A stretch of DNA of 64,000 nucleotides from Henckelia pumila (GCF_033568475.1 NC_133123.1:137166242-137230241); one strand, 5' to 3'. Counted from the first letter of the stretch, positions 12,660 to 25,158 are shown. Translations and numbers: made by a program. The notes: a model not told the origin generated them from the letters alone.

Positions 12660-13640
12660 GAAAATCAACTGAAATAATAAAATGATCATTTTTTTCACTT
12701 TTAGTCACACTACAAGAAAAAAGGCTAAAGACAACGGTAAAACCCATTGTCGTAGGCCTTTTAAAACTGTTGTTAAATGCTGTGTTATTAAAGGGGGTGT
12801 TCAAAGACAACGGTTAAAAACCGTTGTCTTTTAAGGCAAAGACAACGGTTTTATAATGGTGAAAAACCGACAACGATTTTTAACCGTTGTTTTTTAACAC
12901 CCCGTTTAATAACACATCATTTAACAACGGTTTAAAAAGACTACGACAACAGTTTAAAAACGTTGTCTTTTTTTAAATAAAAAACAAAAAAAAATTTAAA
13001 AAATACACAATTTTCTAATATTATAAATAATTTAAAATACAAAATTCGAAAATAAAATTTTTACATACAATTTTCCAACATTCGAAAATAATATTTACAA
13101 CGCTCTAAAAAAATTTAATAAACCACCAATAAAATGACTGCAAAAGATAATAGTAAACAAAGGTCAAACAACACAACCACCAAAAAGCTCTTAGACAACA
13201 GTAAACCGTTGTCTATGAGCGTGTTTCTCTTATCAAAGACAACGGTTTTTGAAAACCCGTTGTATTTGATAAGAGAAACACGCTCATAGACAACGGTTTT
13301 CAATAGAACCATTGTTAAATGCTGAAAGACAACGGTTTTATGTAAAACCGTTGTCTTTTTTGTGTTGTGTATTTAGATTTTTCTAGTAGTGTCATGTTAA
13401 TGGTGAATTTGTATTTTCAATCATGTAACATGAATGTTTTCATTTTTAGTCATATTATGATGTATTTTCATTTTTAATCATGTCACTTGTATATTGTTTT
13501 TATTTTGATCATTTAACTCTCATGTTTTTTTGGGTTATGTACTTATGTTGTGGTATATATATTTTTATTTATAGTCATGTAACTTTTATATTATTTTTAT
13601 TTTTTTTCATTTAATTTGTATTATATCCCTATATATTTTT
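12660..13640. repeat. Minisatellite-like TTTTTAGTCATGT array, split by a CACTA insertion
   Basis: Imperfect units built on TTTTCATTTTTAGTCATGT recur at about 12690-12707 and from 13392 to about 13640, for example near 13395, 13440, 13475 and 13570. The CACTA element at 12708-13391 lies inside the array. Confidence 0.5.
12705..13394. mobile_element. Small CACTA (En/Spm-type) non-autonomous element, TSD TCA
   Basis: The element runs 12708-13391 (684 bp). It starts CACTACAAGAAAAA and ends TTTTTCTAGTAGTG, the inverted equivalent with one mismatch. A TCA triplet on each side (12705-12707 and 13392-13394) fits the 3-bp target duplication of CACTA transposons. It has no transposase. The interior is dominated by the subterminal word GACAACGG in both orientations. 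Two large inverted repeats (12727-12970 and 13193-13300) would each fold into a long hairpin. The same GACAACGG word fills the CACTA end at 47551-48026. Confidence 0.9.
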
Positions 13641-13659
13641 ATATGACCTTACTTATAGT

Positions 13660-13845
13660 GTAAATAAAATGGCAAATTTTTTATTTCACAATGATAAAAC
13701 TTTACTTTTTTATTCAAACTTTTAGATATGTAATAGATAATAGATAGATAGATTTCACAATGATAAAATTTTACCATTTTTATTCACATTTTTATGTAGG
13801 TAATATATTTTATTTATACTCCTACATTAATTTCGTAAATATATG
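13660..13845. repeat. Short tandem repeat flanking the copia element
   Basis: Two units of about 80 bp share TTTCACAATGATAAAA and the TTTTTATTCA landmark (near 13685 and 13755). A third, diverged relative starts immediately after the right LTR at 25019. The copia element therefore seems to sit inside or beside this repeat. Confidence 0.5.
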
Positions 13846-15152
13846 TGTTGGGATCGGTTCAGAAGGTAGAGGGGGGGGAGGGGGGGGGGTGAATACACTC
13901 TGAAACTTTTCTTTTTTCTTTTCAAAATGATCAAGTGAAGTTTAGTTCACTTAATCTGTTTTCTCAACTTCTAAAACGGTTTGAACAACTTAAATAGTGC
14001 GGAAATAGTTCAGAGGTTTTAGTGATGCAAAGTTTATAACACAATGTATGAGCAATATGTAAGATAAATAGCAGTAAAGACTAAGGCACGATTTATGGAA
14101 GTTTGAAGGCTTAATCCTTCTACGTCTCTCCTTCTTCCACTTAGGAAGGAATTTACTAGAAGACTTTGGTTATTACAACGTCTTGCAATACACCCACATC
14201 AGACTTAGGACTTATCCAATGCCTAATCCGAAACTCCTAGATTTACACAGATAAGATTCTCAGTTCTTATCAGACTGGTGGAAGCTTTTAAAGTAGCTTC
14301 AAGTCTCTTCAATAATGAGTACAGTCCGGTTGAGCTTCTCAAACTGCAGAGCGGTCGAGAGGCTTGAAAACCCTAGGATGATCCTTGAAGATCAGATATG
14401 TAAACTGTAGGCGAGGGTTTATTTGAGCAGCAAGTGAATGATCTTGTAAGTGTGCTCAAGTATTGCTTCAGTATATCAGATGAGGACTTCTGATAGTATT
14501 CAAGTGATTGAGTTGATTGAGATTTTTCGTGTTGCTTGTCTTCTTGTCACTTCTTGAGCAATCTTCCCTTTATATAGGTCAATCATCAACGTCTTTATTT
14601 TGAACGTTCTGATGCTGCATTGAATGAACATTTAATGCTTCATAAATGCATTGATGATTCTGCATGAAGATCGTACACTTCTTTAAATGCAGACAACTTC
14701 CAGGGTCCAAAACTGGTATAAACGGTCGAATGCTTTATCTGTAGCCATTCTGCATTTTTGCCATTTTAGTGCAACCTGTTGTCTCGATGCAAGAGTCAAC
14801 AGATCTTCTGATACGCCGGTTCTGCTTTTGATAAAAGATCTTGCAATGAACGTCTTGTCTCAAGTATTTGTCTTGAGATATCTTGATAAGCAGTTGACTT
14901 TCTACCGGTAGATAGATTTATCCTCTGCTGGTTTGAATAACCAGTCGATAGGCTTGTGACTGCAACCGGTCGAGAGACAAAGGCGGTTGACAAGCTTCCG
15001 GTAGATAACTTGAAGGGTTTAGACGGTTGCGGTAGGAGTTGTAGTAGATTCCTGAAATACAAAAGATTGGCAGCACATTCCTATACAATGAGTTGTTGTT
15101 TGTTATCACCAAAATGTCGGATTCAACAATTTCTTCCTTTTTGGCGATGACA
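13846..15152 (-). repeat. 3' LTR of the copia element
   Basis: On the plus strand it begins TGTTGGGATCGG, followed by a poly-G run near 13870. Identity with the other LTR continues past CAACA (15128) to about GATGACA (15152), so either CA could be the true border. If 15128 is right, the purine tract just inside (minus strand AAAAAGGAAGAAAT) would be the polypurine tract. Confidence 0.85.
15129..15147 (-). other. Candidate polypurine tract of the copia element
   Basis: The minus strand reads CCAAAAAGGAAGAAAT immediately before TGTTGAATCC, as expected for the plus-strand primer of copia elements. The same sequence follows the other LTR outside the element (24993-25010), which conflicts with a purely internal position. 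Confidence 0.5.
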
Positions 15153-15304
15153 AAACTTAAGTGCTCCAAGAACAATATGAAAGCATTAAAATGAACTTCA
15201 TTGAGAGAATGAATTTCATTAATTACAATAAGCATTCTTATTACACCTACTGAAGAAAAACAAAATGAGATACAGCTGCGATAAGTAAAGAAGAGACAAG
15301 TTGT

Positions 15305-18056
15305 TCATCTTTTGAACCAACTGGATCCTCCTGACCTATCGCCTTCTCTTCTTCTTCTGTCGGCTTCTTCCTCACGTCTTCTTGCCTCTGCTGCTCTTCT
15401 TCGTTGTTCTTCTTCCCCCTTTTTGGCATCACCTTGGTTGAGTCGAAGGATGATCTCAGTGAGTTGAGTGCCAAGGCAGGCTTGCATAGTATCAATTTTT
15501 GCATCTAGTTGAGCAAGTAGAGTAGCTTGCATAGTGTCCATCCGATCATTCAAGGCAGTTTTCGGATCTGACAACTTGTTCGGAGATGGTAGAGAGCGTT
15601 TTGATTTGAGTGCGATGATGGGCAGTGATCTCTTTGGACATATGAGCAAGGTCTCGAGACACGGTCTTAAAATGTCGAATCATCGTCTGGCGTGAATTGT
15701 CAACCGATAAGGATGAGTTTGTGATGTCTTGTGAAAAGGATCGAACTGTTTGCATGAGCTCATGAAGCCTATTTATCAAAGTGTGATCCAGAGCTGCGGC
15801 CATGGCTTCAATTAATGAGTCATCAGTCTGAAGCATTTGACTCTGTGTGTCATTCCTTGGTGAAACCGGGCCAGACTCAAGATGATGTGGTGCTGGTGAT
15901 CTGGCTGGTGAGCTAGCTGATGGACCTTCCAATAGTGGTACAGTTGGAGATGTAGGGGTCTCGACTGTAGCCAAGATGGTTGGTGGAGTAGCAGGATCAG
16001 CACTCGGTTCATCCATTAGGAGATCTTCCACAAACTTTTCAGTAGATGGAGACGGTTGAAGTGCTAGGTCAGCATCAGTCACTGGGTGTTCTGGAGGTGC
16101 AAGTGATACAATAGTGCATGGTATCTCTGTTGGGGGCACTACTGCTTCACTGCTGCAAGGAGCCTCTGTCACAGAGGTGACAGGAATTTCTTGTTCAATT
16201 ACTTCGAAAGAATCTTGTGAACGACTGGGAGAGGTGTGAGCGGTCGCCGCTGGAGATGAGTGAGCAGTTACAGCTGCTTTCGGTTGAATTACTGCTTGGA
16301 CTGCGGTTGAGGCGGGGTCGACCGATGAAGACGCTCTCACAATCGATCCTAGAGCGGATGATTGAAACAGGTCAGCAGTGATGAGACCGGTCAGAATCCC
16401 ATCTGAAAGAGTAATAGCAGAGACGTCTTCTTCACCTTGATCTTGGGTAAGAAAAGTCTTCATCATCACCTGTGCTTCCAGTCCATAAGCCTGTAAACAA
16501 GCTGCTGAAGCTGTCGTCTTTACGTTGTTAAGAGCTTGGAAGTGCTGAAGTAGTTGAGTGATTTGATGCAGACTATTCTGTAGTCCAGTCAAAATCACAA
16601 AGTCATCGGCGGCGGTAGGACTCTTGGATTTGAAGTTCTTGACACGCTCATTAATCAGCAGAGATAACAGGCTTCCTCGAAGCTTCAAATCGATGAGCTG
16701 TCTTCTTCCCAGAGCCTCCACGATGTCTTCAGTGTCAGCAAAAAGAAGCATCTTTTGCTCAATAACGTTCAGAGCTTTCCACTTAGGAAATATTTGAGCA
16801 AGCTTCAGGTGAGTACGGGAATGATGTCATCTGTCAAAGCGCTGTAGGTGACGCTTGACAGTGCGGAGAACGTGTGAGATGATCAAGTTGAGCTCTACAG
16901 TAGCTGCTGGTTGAGCCTTAGGTGAGTAGATCATCACACCTTTCCCTTTGTCCTTGGGATCAGCGAGAGTGACCTTTGGAGTTGATGAGGCACTTTCCCT
17001 GATTATCACACCCTTGGTAGGTCGTGGAGCAGTAGTAGCAGTGGTAGTAGTCTCGACCGTTGGCAGAATTGGTGTTGGAACGGTAGGAGCAAGTCCAGAA
17101 AGAGACTTTAACTTCTTGTGCTGCCTCTTCTTCTCGCCGGCAGACGTGGATGGCACAGCTGCTTTGGAGACAGAAGGAGATGACTTGCTGAAGGCTTGAA
17201 TCAGTGGAACGTTCTCACGTGATTCGTCTTCAGAGTCAGACTCTATGATAAGTTGACGCTTGGCAGATTTCTTGGTATGGGCTGGTTTGGCCGCTACCGG
17301 AACTGTTGAAAGCGGTTGAGTGACAGCAACAACACTTGCGGTTGAGGGTAGAATGTCGACCGCAACCTCTTTCTTGTTCAGAAACTTGAAGATTGTAGAC
17401 TTGTTGAGCCATTTGGTGGGATGCAGAGGCTCAGTCTTGGAGAAGTCTACTCCAAGGACACTCAAGATGTGGCAAATTTGCAGAGCAAATCCCTCGGATT
17501 GCCCTTTTCCCCTGATCATTTCACATAAAGTAGTGAACAATATGTCTGACCAGTTGATGTTGATTTTGGAGGCGATACAAGCCATGTATTGGAATTTCTC
17601 CATCGTCACCTTGTCGTACGATCCAGCCTTGGCAAGAAGATTCTTGGCCACGATGTTGGTCAATAGCCTGAATGGAGCTTTAAGAGATGTCTTCTGAGCC
17701 GGCAGTTTGATCGGAGCATCAGTAGTTGAGAATTCCTTCAACCAGTATGAGCAGTTACCATCGAAAAGATCCGCGCATTTTGTCAAACCCCTGGAGGGCA
17801 GATCAAATGTGCTGGCGAAGAACTTTTGATTGAAGGAATAGGATTCTGTCCGGATCAAGCATTTGACAGTCCCATGCTCGATTTAAGCGGTTGCAAAGAA
17901 CTCCTTCAAGACAGGCAGATCGCAGATGGCGCTGCTTCCCAAAAATTTCTTCAGTCCAGAGGCTTCAAGCATGGTGAAGACCTCAGTGATTCCTGCATTG
18001 TTTGCCTCAATAACGGAATCAAAGTTGATTGCAAGGCAAGTCTTCTGGATTGACAT
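15305..18056 (-). pseudogene. Third ORF of the copia element, env-like position, interrupted
   Basis: An ATG at 18056 opens a frame that can be followed to about 15305, roughly 915 codons. It is broken by nonsense codons at 17885-17883 and 16829-16827 and by a frameshift near 15570. The N-terminal part is a mixed helical domain. The middle is rich in Pro, Ser, Thr and Ala, and the end is a highly charged Glu/Arg coiled-coil-like tail. I see no protease, RT or zinc-knuckle motif and no convincing signal peptide. Its place between RNase H and the 3' LTR is that of the env-like ORF of Sireviruses. I remember similar ORFs annotated as hypothetical proteins in Lamiales genomes, but this is unverified. 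Function unknown. Confidence 0.6.
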
Positions 18057-18419
18057 GATAGCTGTAGATAAGAACTCGAGCAGAGAGTAAGCAAAAGCTT
18101 GATAGTAATACGATAGAACTTTTAATGCAATATGAAAGCTTTAGCAATGGTGAAAGGTTGGTATACGAGTGTAAAGAAGTATATATAGGAACCTATGGGC
18201 CATAGGATGACGTCATGAAAAGTATTTTTGAAATTCAAAAAGTTTTGAAGAGTATAATCACCGCGCCCAATTAATGTCATTTGGTTCAAAGCACAAAGCT
18301 GCTAGTACGGAGCCTGTCAGAGACTAGCTAAAGGCGGATGATATGCCAATATTTATGGTAATGTAACAGCTAAGCTATTAACGTCATACTAGCAATCATT
18401 CCCCCTAAAAACATGCATA

Positions 18420-21400
18420 CTAACTTAGATCTACTAAGCCAAGAATATTTCGAAAATATGAAAACTTAGCGTCCGGTAAAGGCTTGGTGAATATGTCTGC
18501 TGCTTGCTGATCGGTAGAGATGTATTCCAGCCTGATTTCCTTCTTTAAGACATGATCTCGGATAAAGTGATGCCTGACATCAATGTGCTTTGTCCTAGAG
18601 TGCATCACTGGATTGTGAGTGATGACTATGACACTTGTATTGTCACAGTAGATTGGAGCTTCACTCGACCGGATTCCATAATCATTAAGCTGCTGTTGAA
18701 TCCAGAGTATTTGAGCACAACAGCTGCCAGCAGCGAGGTATTCTGCTTCGGCGGTCGAGGTAGCAATTGATGTCTGCTTCTTACTTGACCACGAAATTAG
18801 TCTATCTCCAAGGAATTGACATGTGCCACTTGTACTTTTGCGATCAATTCTACAACCTGCATAATCTGCATCTGAATAGCCAATAAGATTAAGATTTGAA
18901 TCTTTGGGATACCAAAGACCCACATTAGTAGTTCCTTTAATATATTTAATTATTCGTTTGGCGGCAATGAAATGAGATTGCTTAGGTGCTGCTTGAAATC
19001 TAGCACATAAACAAACTGAATACATGATATCCGGTCGACTGGCAGTCAAATAAAGCAATGAGCCAATAAGGCCTCGATACATTGTTACCTCGACCGGGAT
19101 TCCCCCTTCATCTTTATCAAGCTTGATTGATGTACTCATGGGGGTAGATACAGTTGAGCACTGTTCCATTCCAAACTTCTTTACCAATTCTTTGGCATAC
19201 TTGGATTGATTGATAAATATTCCAGTTTCAAGTTGCTTCACTTGCAATCCAAGAAAGAAATTTAGCTCGCCCATCATGCTCATTTCAAATTTCTCCTGCA
19301 TCATCTTAGAGAACTTTGAGCACAACTTGGGGTTAGTTGACCCAAATATAATGTCATCAACATAAATTTGTACTAGTAACACATGATCACCTTTTACAGA
19401 TTTAAACAAGGTCTTATCGACCGTTCCAATTTGGAAATCATGTTCCAGTAAAAATTTTAGTAATGTATCATACCATGCACGCGGTGCTTGTTTTAATCCA
19501 TAGAGGGCTTTGTCAAGTTTATAGATATATTGAGGATGAGTAGGATTGACAAAACCTGGTGGTTGTTCAACGTACACCTCTTCTTGAAGTAGACCATTGA
19601 GGAATGCAGACTTGACATCCATTTGATAAACTTTAAAGTCCTTGAAAGCTGCATAGGCAAGAAAGATGCGGATTGCTTCTAGTCTTGCAACTGGCGCGAA
19701 GGATTCCTCAAAGTCTATGCCTTCTTCTTGTCTGAATCCTTGGGCAACAAGTCGAGCTTTGTTACGCACAACAGTGCCATGTTCATCGAGCTTGTTACGA
19801 AACACCCATCTAGTTCCAATCACATTTTGATTTTCCGGTCGAGGAACTAGATGCCAAACATTGTTGCGGGTGAATTGATTCAACTCTTCTTGCATAGCTT
19901 CAATCCAGCTGGCATCTGATAGAGCTTCATCTATCTTCTTGGGCTCTACCTGAGATATGAAAGCTGCATGCAAGAATTCATTAATCATTTGACCACGTGT
20001 TTTTCGAGGAGCAGAAGGGTCACCTATGACCAACCCAGGTGGATGATCTTTGTTCCACCTAAAATAATTCCCTAAAGGGTTGTCATCAATTGGTTGACGA
20101 ACGTCCTCGTTTACTGGATCATCATTGGCAGGAGGATCGTTATCAGCCGGTAGATCCTCTTCTGGCCTTGTTTGATCACACACGGTAGAGGGAACTGGAT
20201 CATCCTTCTTTGGAGGATATGGATCACTGTCACTCTCTTCCTGTAGATTTGTGTTTTCCAGTCTATGACTCAGATCATTTATGCTCCCTTGAGTTTGTTA
20301 TGTACAAAGAGTAGATTCATCAAAAACAACATGAATGGTTTCCTCGACCGTTAGTGATCTTTGATTGAACACTCGATAAGCTCTGCTAACGGCTGAGTAA
20401 CCAATAAAAGTTCCTTCGTCTGCTTTGGCATCGAAGGCTGTCAAATGATTTTTGCCATTGTTGTGGATAAAGCATTTGCACCCAAAAATTTTGAAGTATG
20501 AAATATCAGGTTTTGTGCCATTCCAGATCTCATATGGAGTTTTGTTAAATCATTTATTAATCATAGATCTGTTTTGAGTATAGCAAGCTGTGTTAACTGC
20601 TTCTGCCCAAAGCCTTTGAGAAACATTTGAATCAGCAATCATAGTTCTGGCTGCTTCTTTTAAAGTACGGTTCCTTCTTTCAGCCACCCCATTTTGCTGT
20701 GGGGATCTAGCAGCTGACAACTCATGCTTGATTCCCTGATCATCTAGATAAGTCATAAGAGCGGTGTTTAAAAACTCAGTCCCTCTATCTCTCCTGATTC
20801 TATCTATCACAGTAGATTGTTCATTTTGCAAGAGTTTAAAAAGCTTAATCAGGTGAGGTGCAGTTTGATCTTTTGAAGAGAGAAAGATGACCCAAGTAAA
20901 TCGAGAAAAGTCATCTATAACAACAAGAGCATATCTCATTCCCCCTATGCTTATTACTGGTATAGGACCAAATAGGTCCATGTGAAGTAAATCTAAGCAT
21001 TTGGAAGAAGACATACACCCTTTATTTTTAAAGGTTGCTCTCACCTGCTTTCCTAGTTGACAAGCAGGACAAACTTTGTCTTTTATAAAATCTCCTTCAG
21101 GCAGACCAGAAACCAAATCATGCTTCCTCAAGTTAGAGATGGACTTAAAATTTAGATGATTTAACCGCTTATGCCACAACCAATGTTTATCATGATGAGC
21201 AGTAAGACAAGTAGGTGAAGAAGTATGTGAGCAAGACCAGTTTACCTTGTAGGTGTTTAGGTCTCTTACACCGGTCATAAGAGTCTCACCTTTGTCATTT
21301 TTGATAATTCAAGTGTGTTTGTGAAACTCGACCGAATGATCATTGTCACATAGTTGACTAATACTTATCAAATTATAGCACAGTTTGTCAACAAGCAACA

Positions 21401-21620
21401 CATCTTTAATAATGATGTTACCATGGATAATCTTACCCTTACCCACGGTTTTACCTTTGGAGTTGTCTCCAAAGCTGATCTTTGGTCCTTTGCACAGCAC
21501 AACTTCTGTTAGAAGTTCTGGATTCCCTGTCATGTGCCGTGAGCAACCACTATCTAAGTACCAGGTAGTGTCCTTGATAGAAGTGGTCTTCTCGCCCGTT
21601 TGGACTTTCAGTACCTGCAA
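18420..21620 (-). pseudogene. copia pol: protease, integrase, reverse transcriptase, RNase H (nonsense-interrupted)
   Basis: One frame runs from the protease to the end of RNase H. The protease part has WYLDSGCSRHMTG (about 21560). A GAG-pre-integrase zinc domain follows (H-H-C-C, with CPACQLGK near 21060). The integrase core has LDLLHMDLFGP, then VIDDFSRF and the SPQQNGVAERRNRTL block. Reverse transcriptase has the [10 protein letters not shown] catalytic motif (about 19360), and RNase H has [15 protein letters not shown] and STAEAEY. In-frame nonsense codons lie at 21311-21309, 20552-20550 and 20300-20298. No frameshift is visible within pol. The products would copy and integrate the element. 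The copy is not translatable as it stands. Confidence 0.92.
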
Positions 21621-21647
21621 AAAGTGAAGAACTTTTGGTACCCATAT

Positions 21648-23664
21648 CTAGTAGGGTCCAGGTCGGATTAGCCCTTTCGGGACCCACACCTGGAACACCC
21701 TTATAGGTTTGCCCGTGTGTGTGTCCAGAAATCTGTGCGGTCGATAAGCAGTGAATGTGTGTACTTGTGAGGTTGCTATGTGCTGCTTGCCTTTTTGATC
21801 TTTATCAGTTAGCCTGTACCTCTTTTGAACTGGCCTGCAATTAAAGTACTGGTAAGGCTTCTCCTTTGACCATCTTCTCTTAGAGTAGTTAGACTCATTC
21901 CATGGCCTTTTGAAATTAGATTGGTTTCCCTTTATTCTTTCATTAGGTTTTGGTTTAATCCAAGTTCCTCTTTGATTAAAGATCTGGGGATCCACATATC
22001 CCAGCCCTCTATGCTTAGAGCTTCGTTCGTTAGATACTTTCTGATTTTTGTCAAAGCTGCACTCATCATGTTCATATATCGTGCTGGACCTGACAAATCT
22101 TATTTTGTTAAGATTGCCTTTGTCCAGGCTTGACTGAATACAAGATTCCATAGACTGTTCATTTGTTCCAAACCCTAGACCGGTTTTGTCATGTGCCGGT
22201 CTTTGGATTTCTTGAATCTTGTCAATGGTTTCAGAAGATTTATTCCAAGCCTTAATTGTTTCAAGTAATTTTTTGTTCTCAGTCAAGGTTGCTTGGAACA
22301 CTCTTTTCAAGGTGTCATTCTCAGTAGCCAGCAGACTTAGCTTGACCTTAAGACCATCAATCAAGCTCTTTTCGCTGCATGCAGCTTGATTCTCTTGACT
22401 TATCTTTTAGGTCAGCTCTTTCTGCCTTTACCTCCTCGAATTCCTTGGACAATGCTTTGTATTCATTAGCCATTTCGTGTAAAGCAGTAACTAGATCACT
22501 GTGAGTAAATTCAGGTGAACCAAAGTCAAATACCTCCTCAGCTTCTTCTTCGATGTCAGCCATAAGGCATTCCACCTTTTCATCATCGCTGTCATCTGAA
22601 GAGCTTCCGGTATTGGGGTTGTCAGAGTCAGACTCAGCCCACTTGCTTTTGCTTTCGTCTGCTACTAGAACCCTTTGGTCTCTTCCTTTTCTAAACGTCC
22701 TCTTGTCCTCCTTGCCCCTTCTTCTTTCGAAGACTTGCTTCTGATCATTGCTTTTAGGCTTGGTGCAATCTGCAATGAAGTGGCCTGGCTTGCCACAGTT
22801 AAAACAAGTAGGACCATCGTCTGTATGGTCCGATTTATGATAATTTTTAAATTTAGAATTGTTTTTACGCATAAATCTACCAAATTTCTTGACAAAGAGT
22901 GTCATGGCTTCGTTGCTGATTTGCTTAGCTGATCTCTTTGGAGCTTCCTCGACCGGTGGACGTATCACCGTTGAGGTTAAGGCCTTGGTTGTTTGAGAGG
23001 TAGATGGTTCATCTTCTGTCCTCATGTTGAGCTCGAACTCGTAGGCTTTGAGATCTGCAAAGAGATCATGCAGTTCAACCTTGCTTAAGTCTTTTGACTC
23101 CCTCATGGCCACTGTCTTGATCTCCCATTCTTTGGGCAAAGCTCTCATAACCTTCACAGCAATTTCACGGTTAGTATAAGTTTTTCCTAAAGCAATAAGA
23201 TCACAAATGATACTACTGAACCGTTCATCAAATTCAGCCATGGTTTCCCCTGGCTTCATTTTGGCATTGTCATATTTTTGAATGGCCATGGTGAGCTTGT
23301 TTTCCTTGGTCTGGTCATTTCCTTCACACAGCTGAGTGAGCTTCTCCCAAATCTCCTTTGCTGTGGAGCATGACTTGATTTTGCTGAACATGTTCTTGTC
23401 CAGTGTTTTGTATAGGATGTCCCGGGCCACATTGTCAAGATTGGCCTTCTTTTTGTCCTCAGTAGTCCACTCAGCTCTTGGTTTCTCAATCATTTGTCCT
23501 GCACCATCGGTTAGAGCTGGGTTGACCTTCATGATTTTGATAGGACCGTCTGTTATGACATATAACATGTCATCGTCCTGTGCTGCAAGATGTGCCTGCA
23601 TGCGAATTTTCCAGTCATCATAATCTTTTTTAGAAAACATAGAAATTTTGTTGAAAGAAGTCAT
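21648..23664 (-). pseudogene. copia gag (UBN2-type) with zinc knuckle, frameshifted
   Basis: The first 435 codons (23664-22357) contain the UBN2/retrotransposon gag region and a CCHC zinc knuckle, CFNCGKPGHFIADC (about 22810-22770). The protein would form the capsid and bind element RNA. A one-base shift near 22360-22385 moves the continuation into the 22364-21648 frame. That part carries a coiled-coil-like stretch and ends at a TAG (21650-21648) that is in frame with the protease downstream. Gag and pol were therefore probably one long frame originally. Confidence 0.9.
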
Positions 23665-23703
23665 GATTTTAAAACTTTAGATCAGCAGTTGAGAAAGGAA
23701 CCC

Positions 23704-23715
23704 GCTCTGATACCA
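23704..23715 (-). other. Primer binding site for initiator Met-tRNA
   Basis: The minus strand reads TGGTATCAGAGC, two bases after the 5' LTR border. This is the standard plant copia primer binding site. Confidence 0.93.
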
Positions 23716-23717
23716 CT

Positions 23718-25016
23718 TGTTGGGATCGGTTCAGAGGGTAGAGGGGGGGGGGGGTGAATACACTCTGAAACTTTTCTTCTTTCTTTTCAAAATGATCAAG
23801 TGAAGTTTAGTTCACTTAATCTGTTTTCTCAACTTCTAAAACGGTTTGAACAAATTAAATAGTGCGAAAATAGTTCAGAGGTTTTAGTGATGCAAAGTTT
23901 ATAACACAATGTATGAGCAATATGTAAGATAAATAGCAATAAAGACTAAGACACGATTTATGGAAGTTCGAAGGCTTAATCCTTCTACGTCTCCCCTTCT
24001 TCCACTTAGGAAGGAATTCACTAGAAGACTTTGGCTATTACAACGTCTTGAAATACACCCACTTCAGACTTAGGACTTATCCAATGCCTAATCCGAAACT
24101 CCTAGATTTACACAGATAAGATTCTCACTTCTTATCAGACTGGTGGAAGCTTTTAGAGTAGCTTCAAGTCTCTTCAATAATGAGTACAGTCCGGTTGAGC
24201 TTCTCAAACTGCAGAGCGGTCGAGAGGCTTGGAAACCCTAGGATGATCCTTGAAGATCAGATATGTAAACTGTAGGCGAGGGTTTATTTGAGCAGCAAGT
24301 GAATGATCTTGTAAGTGTGCTCAAGTATTGCTTCAGTATATCAGATGAGGACTTCTGATAGTATTCAAGTGATTGAGTTGATTGAGATTTTTCGTGTTGC
24401 TTGTCTTCTTGTCACTTCTTGAGCAATCTTCCCTTTATATAGATCAATCATCAACGTCTTTATTTTGAACGTTCTGATCCTGCATTGAATGCACATTTAA
24501 TGCTTCATAAATGCATTGATGATTCTGCATGAAGATCGTACACTTTTTTAAATGCAGACAACTTCCAGGGTCCAAAACTGGTATAAACGGTCGAATGCTT
24601 TATCTGTAGCCATTCTGCGTTTTTGCCATTTTAGTGAAACCTGTTGTCTCGATGCAAGAGTCAACAGATCTTCTGATACGCCGGTTCTGTTTTGATAAAA
24701 GATCTTGCAATGAACGTCTTGTCTCAAGTATTTGTCTTGAGATATCTTGATAAGCAGTTGACTTTCTACCGGTAGATAGATTTATCATCTGCTGGTTTGA
24801 ATAACCAGTCGATAGGCTTGTGACTGCAACCGGTCGAGAGACAAAGGCGGTTGACAAGCTTCCGGTAGATAACTTGAAGGGTTTAGACGGTTGCGGTAGG
24901 AGTTGTAGTAGATTCCTGAAATACAAAAGATTGGCAGCACATTCCTATACAATGAGTTGTTGTTTGTTATCACCAAAATGTCGGATTCAACAATTTCTTC
25001 CTTTTTGGTGATGACA
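23718..25016 (-). repeat. 5' LTR of the copia element
   Basis: It is nearly identical to 13846-15152 and begins TGTTGGGATCGG on the plus strand. Scattered single-base differences and a poly-G length change distinguish the two. The bases beyond the inner CAACA at 24992 still match the other LTR up to about 25016-25019. Confidence 0.88.
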
Positions 25017-25158
25017 AAATTTGTTATTTCACAATTGCAAAACTTTATCCTTTTATTCATAATTTTAGAGAGGTAAAGTAATAATTATTAAATATACATG
25101 ATTTTTTTTTAATAATTTCAGTAAAAAAAATTTATTTGTCAAACATATATATATATAT

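Larger units (their letters stand above)
13846..25016 (-). mobile_element. Ty1/copia LTR retrotransposon with extra 3' ORF
   Basis: Two near-identical LTRs of about 1.3 kb (13846-15152 and 23718-25016) flank about 8.5 kb of internal DNA that reads on the minus strand. A primer binding site complementary to initiator Met-tRNA follows the 5' LTR. The order is gag, protease, integrase, reverse transcriptase, RNase H, which defines Ty1/copia. A third long ORF lies between RNase H and the 3' LTR, as in env-like members of the Sirevirus lineage. The reading frames carry six nonsense codons and at least two frameshifts, so this copy is not autonomous. The near-identity of the LTRs still points to a recent insertion. 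I found no clear target duplication. Confidence 0.93.

Noticed and set aside
14796-15235. ORFs within the left LTR (a close match recurs at 24600-25060)
   Set aside because: They occur at the same place in both LTRs and carry no domain; they are LTR sequence.
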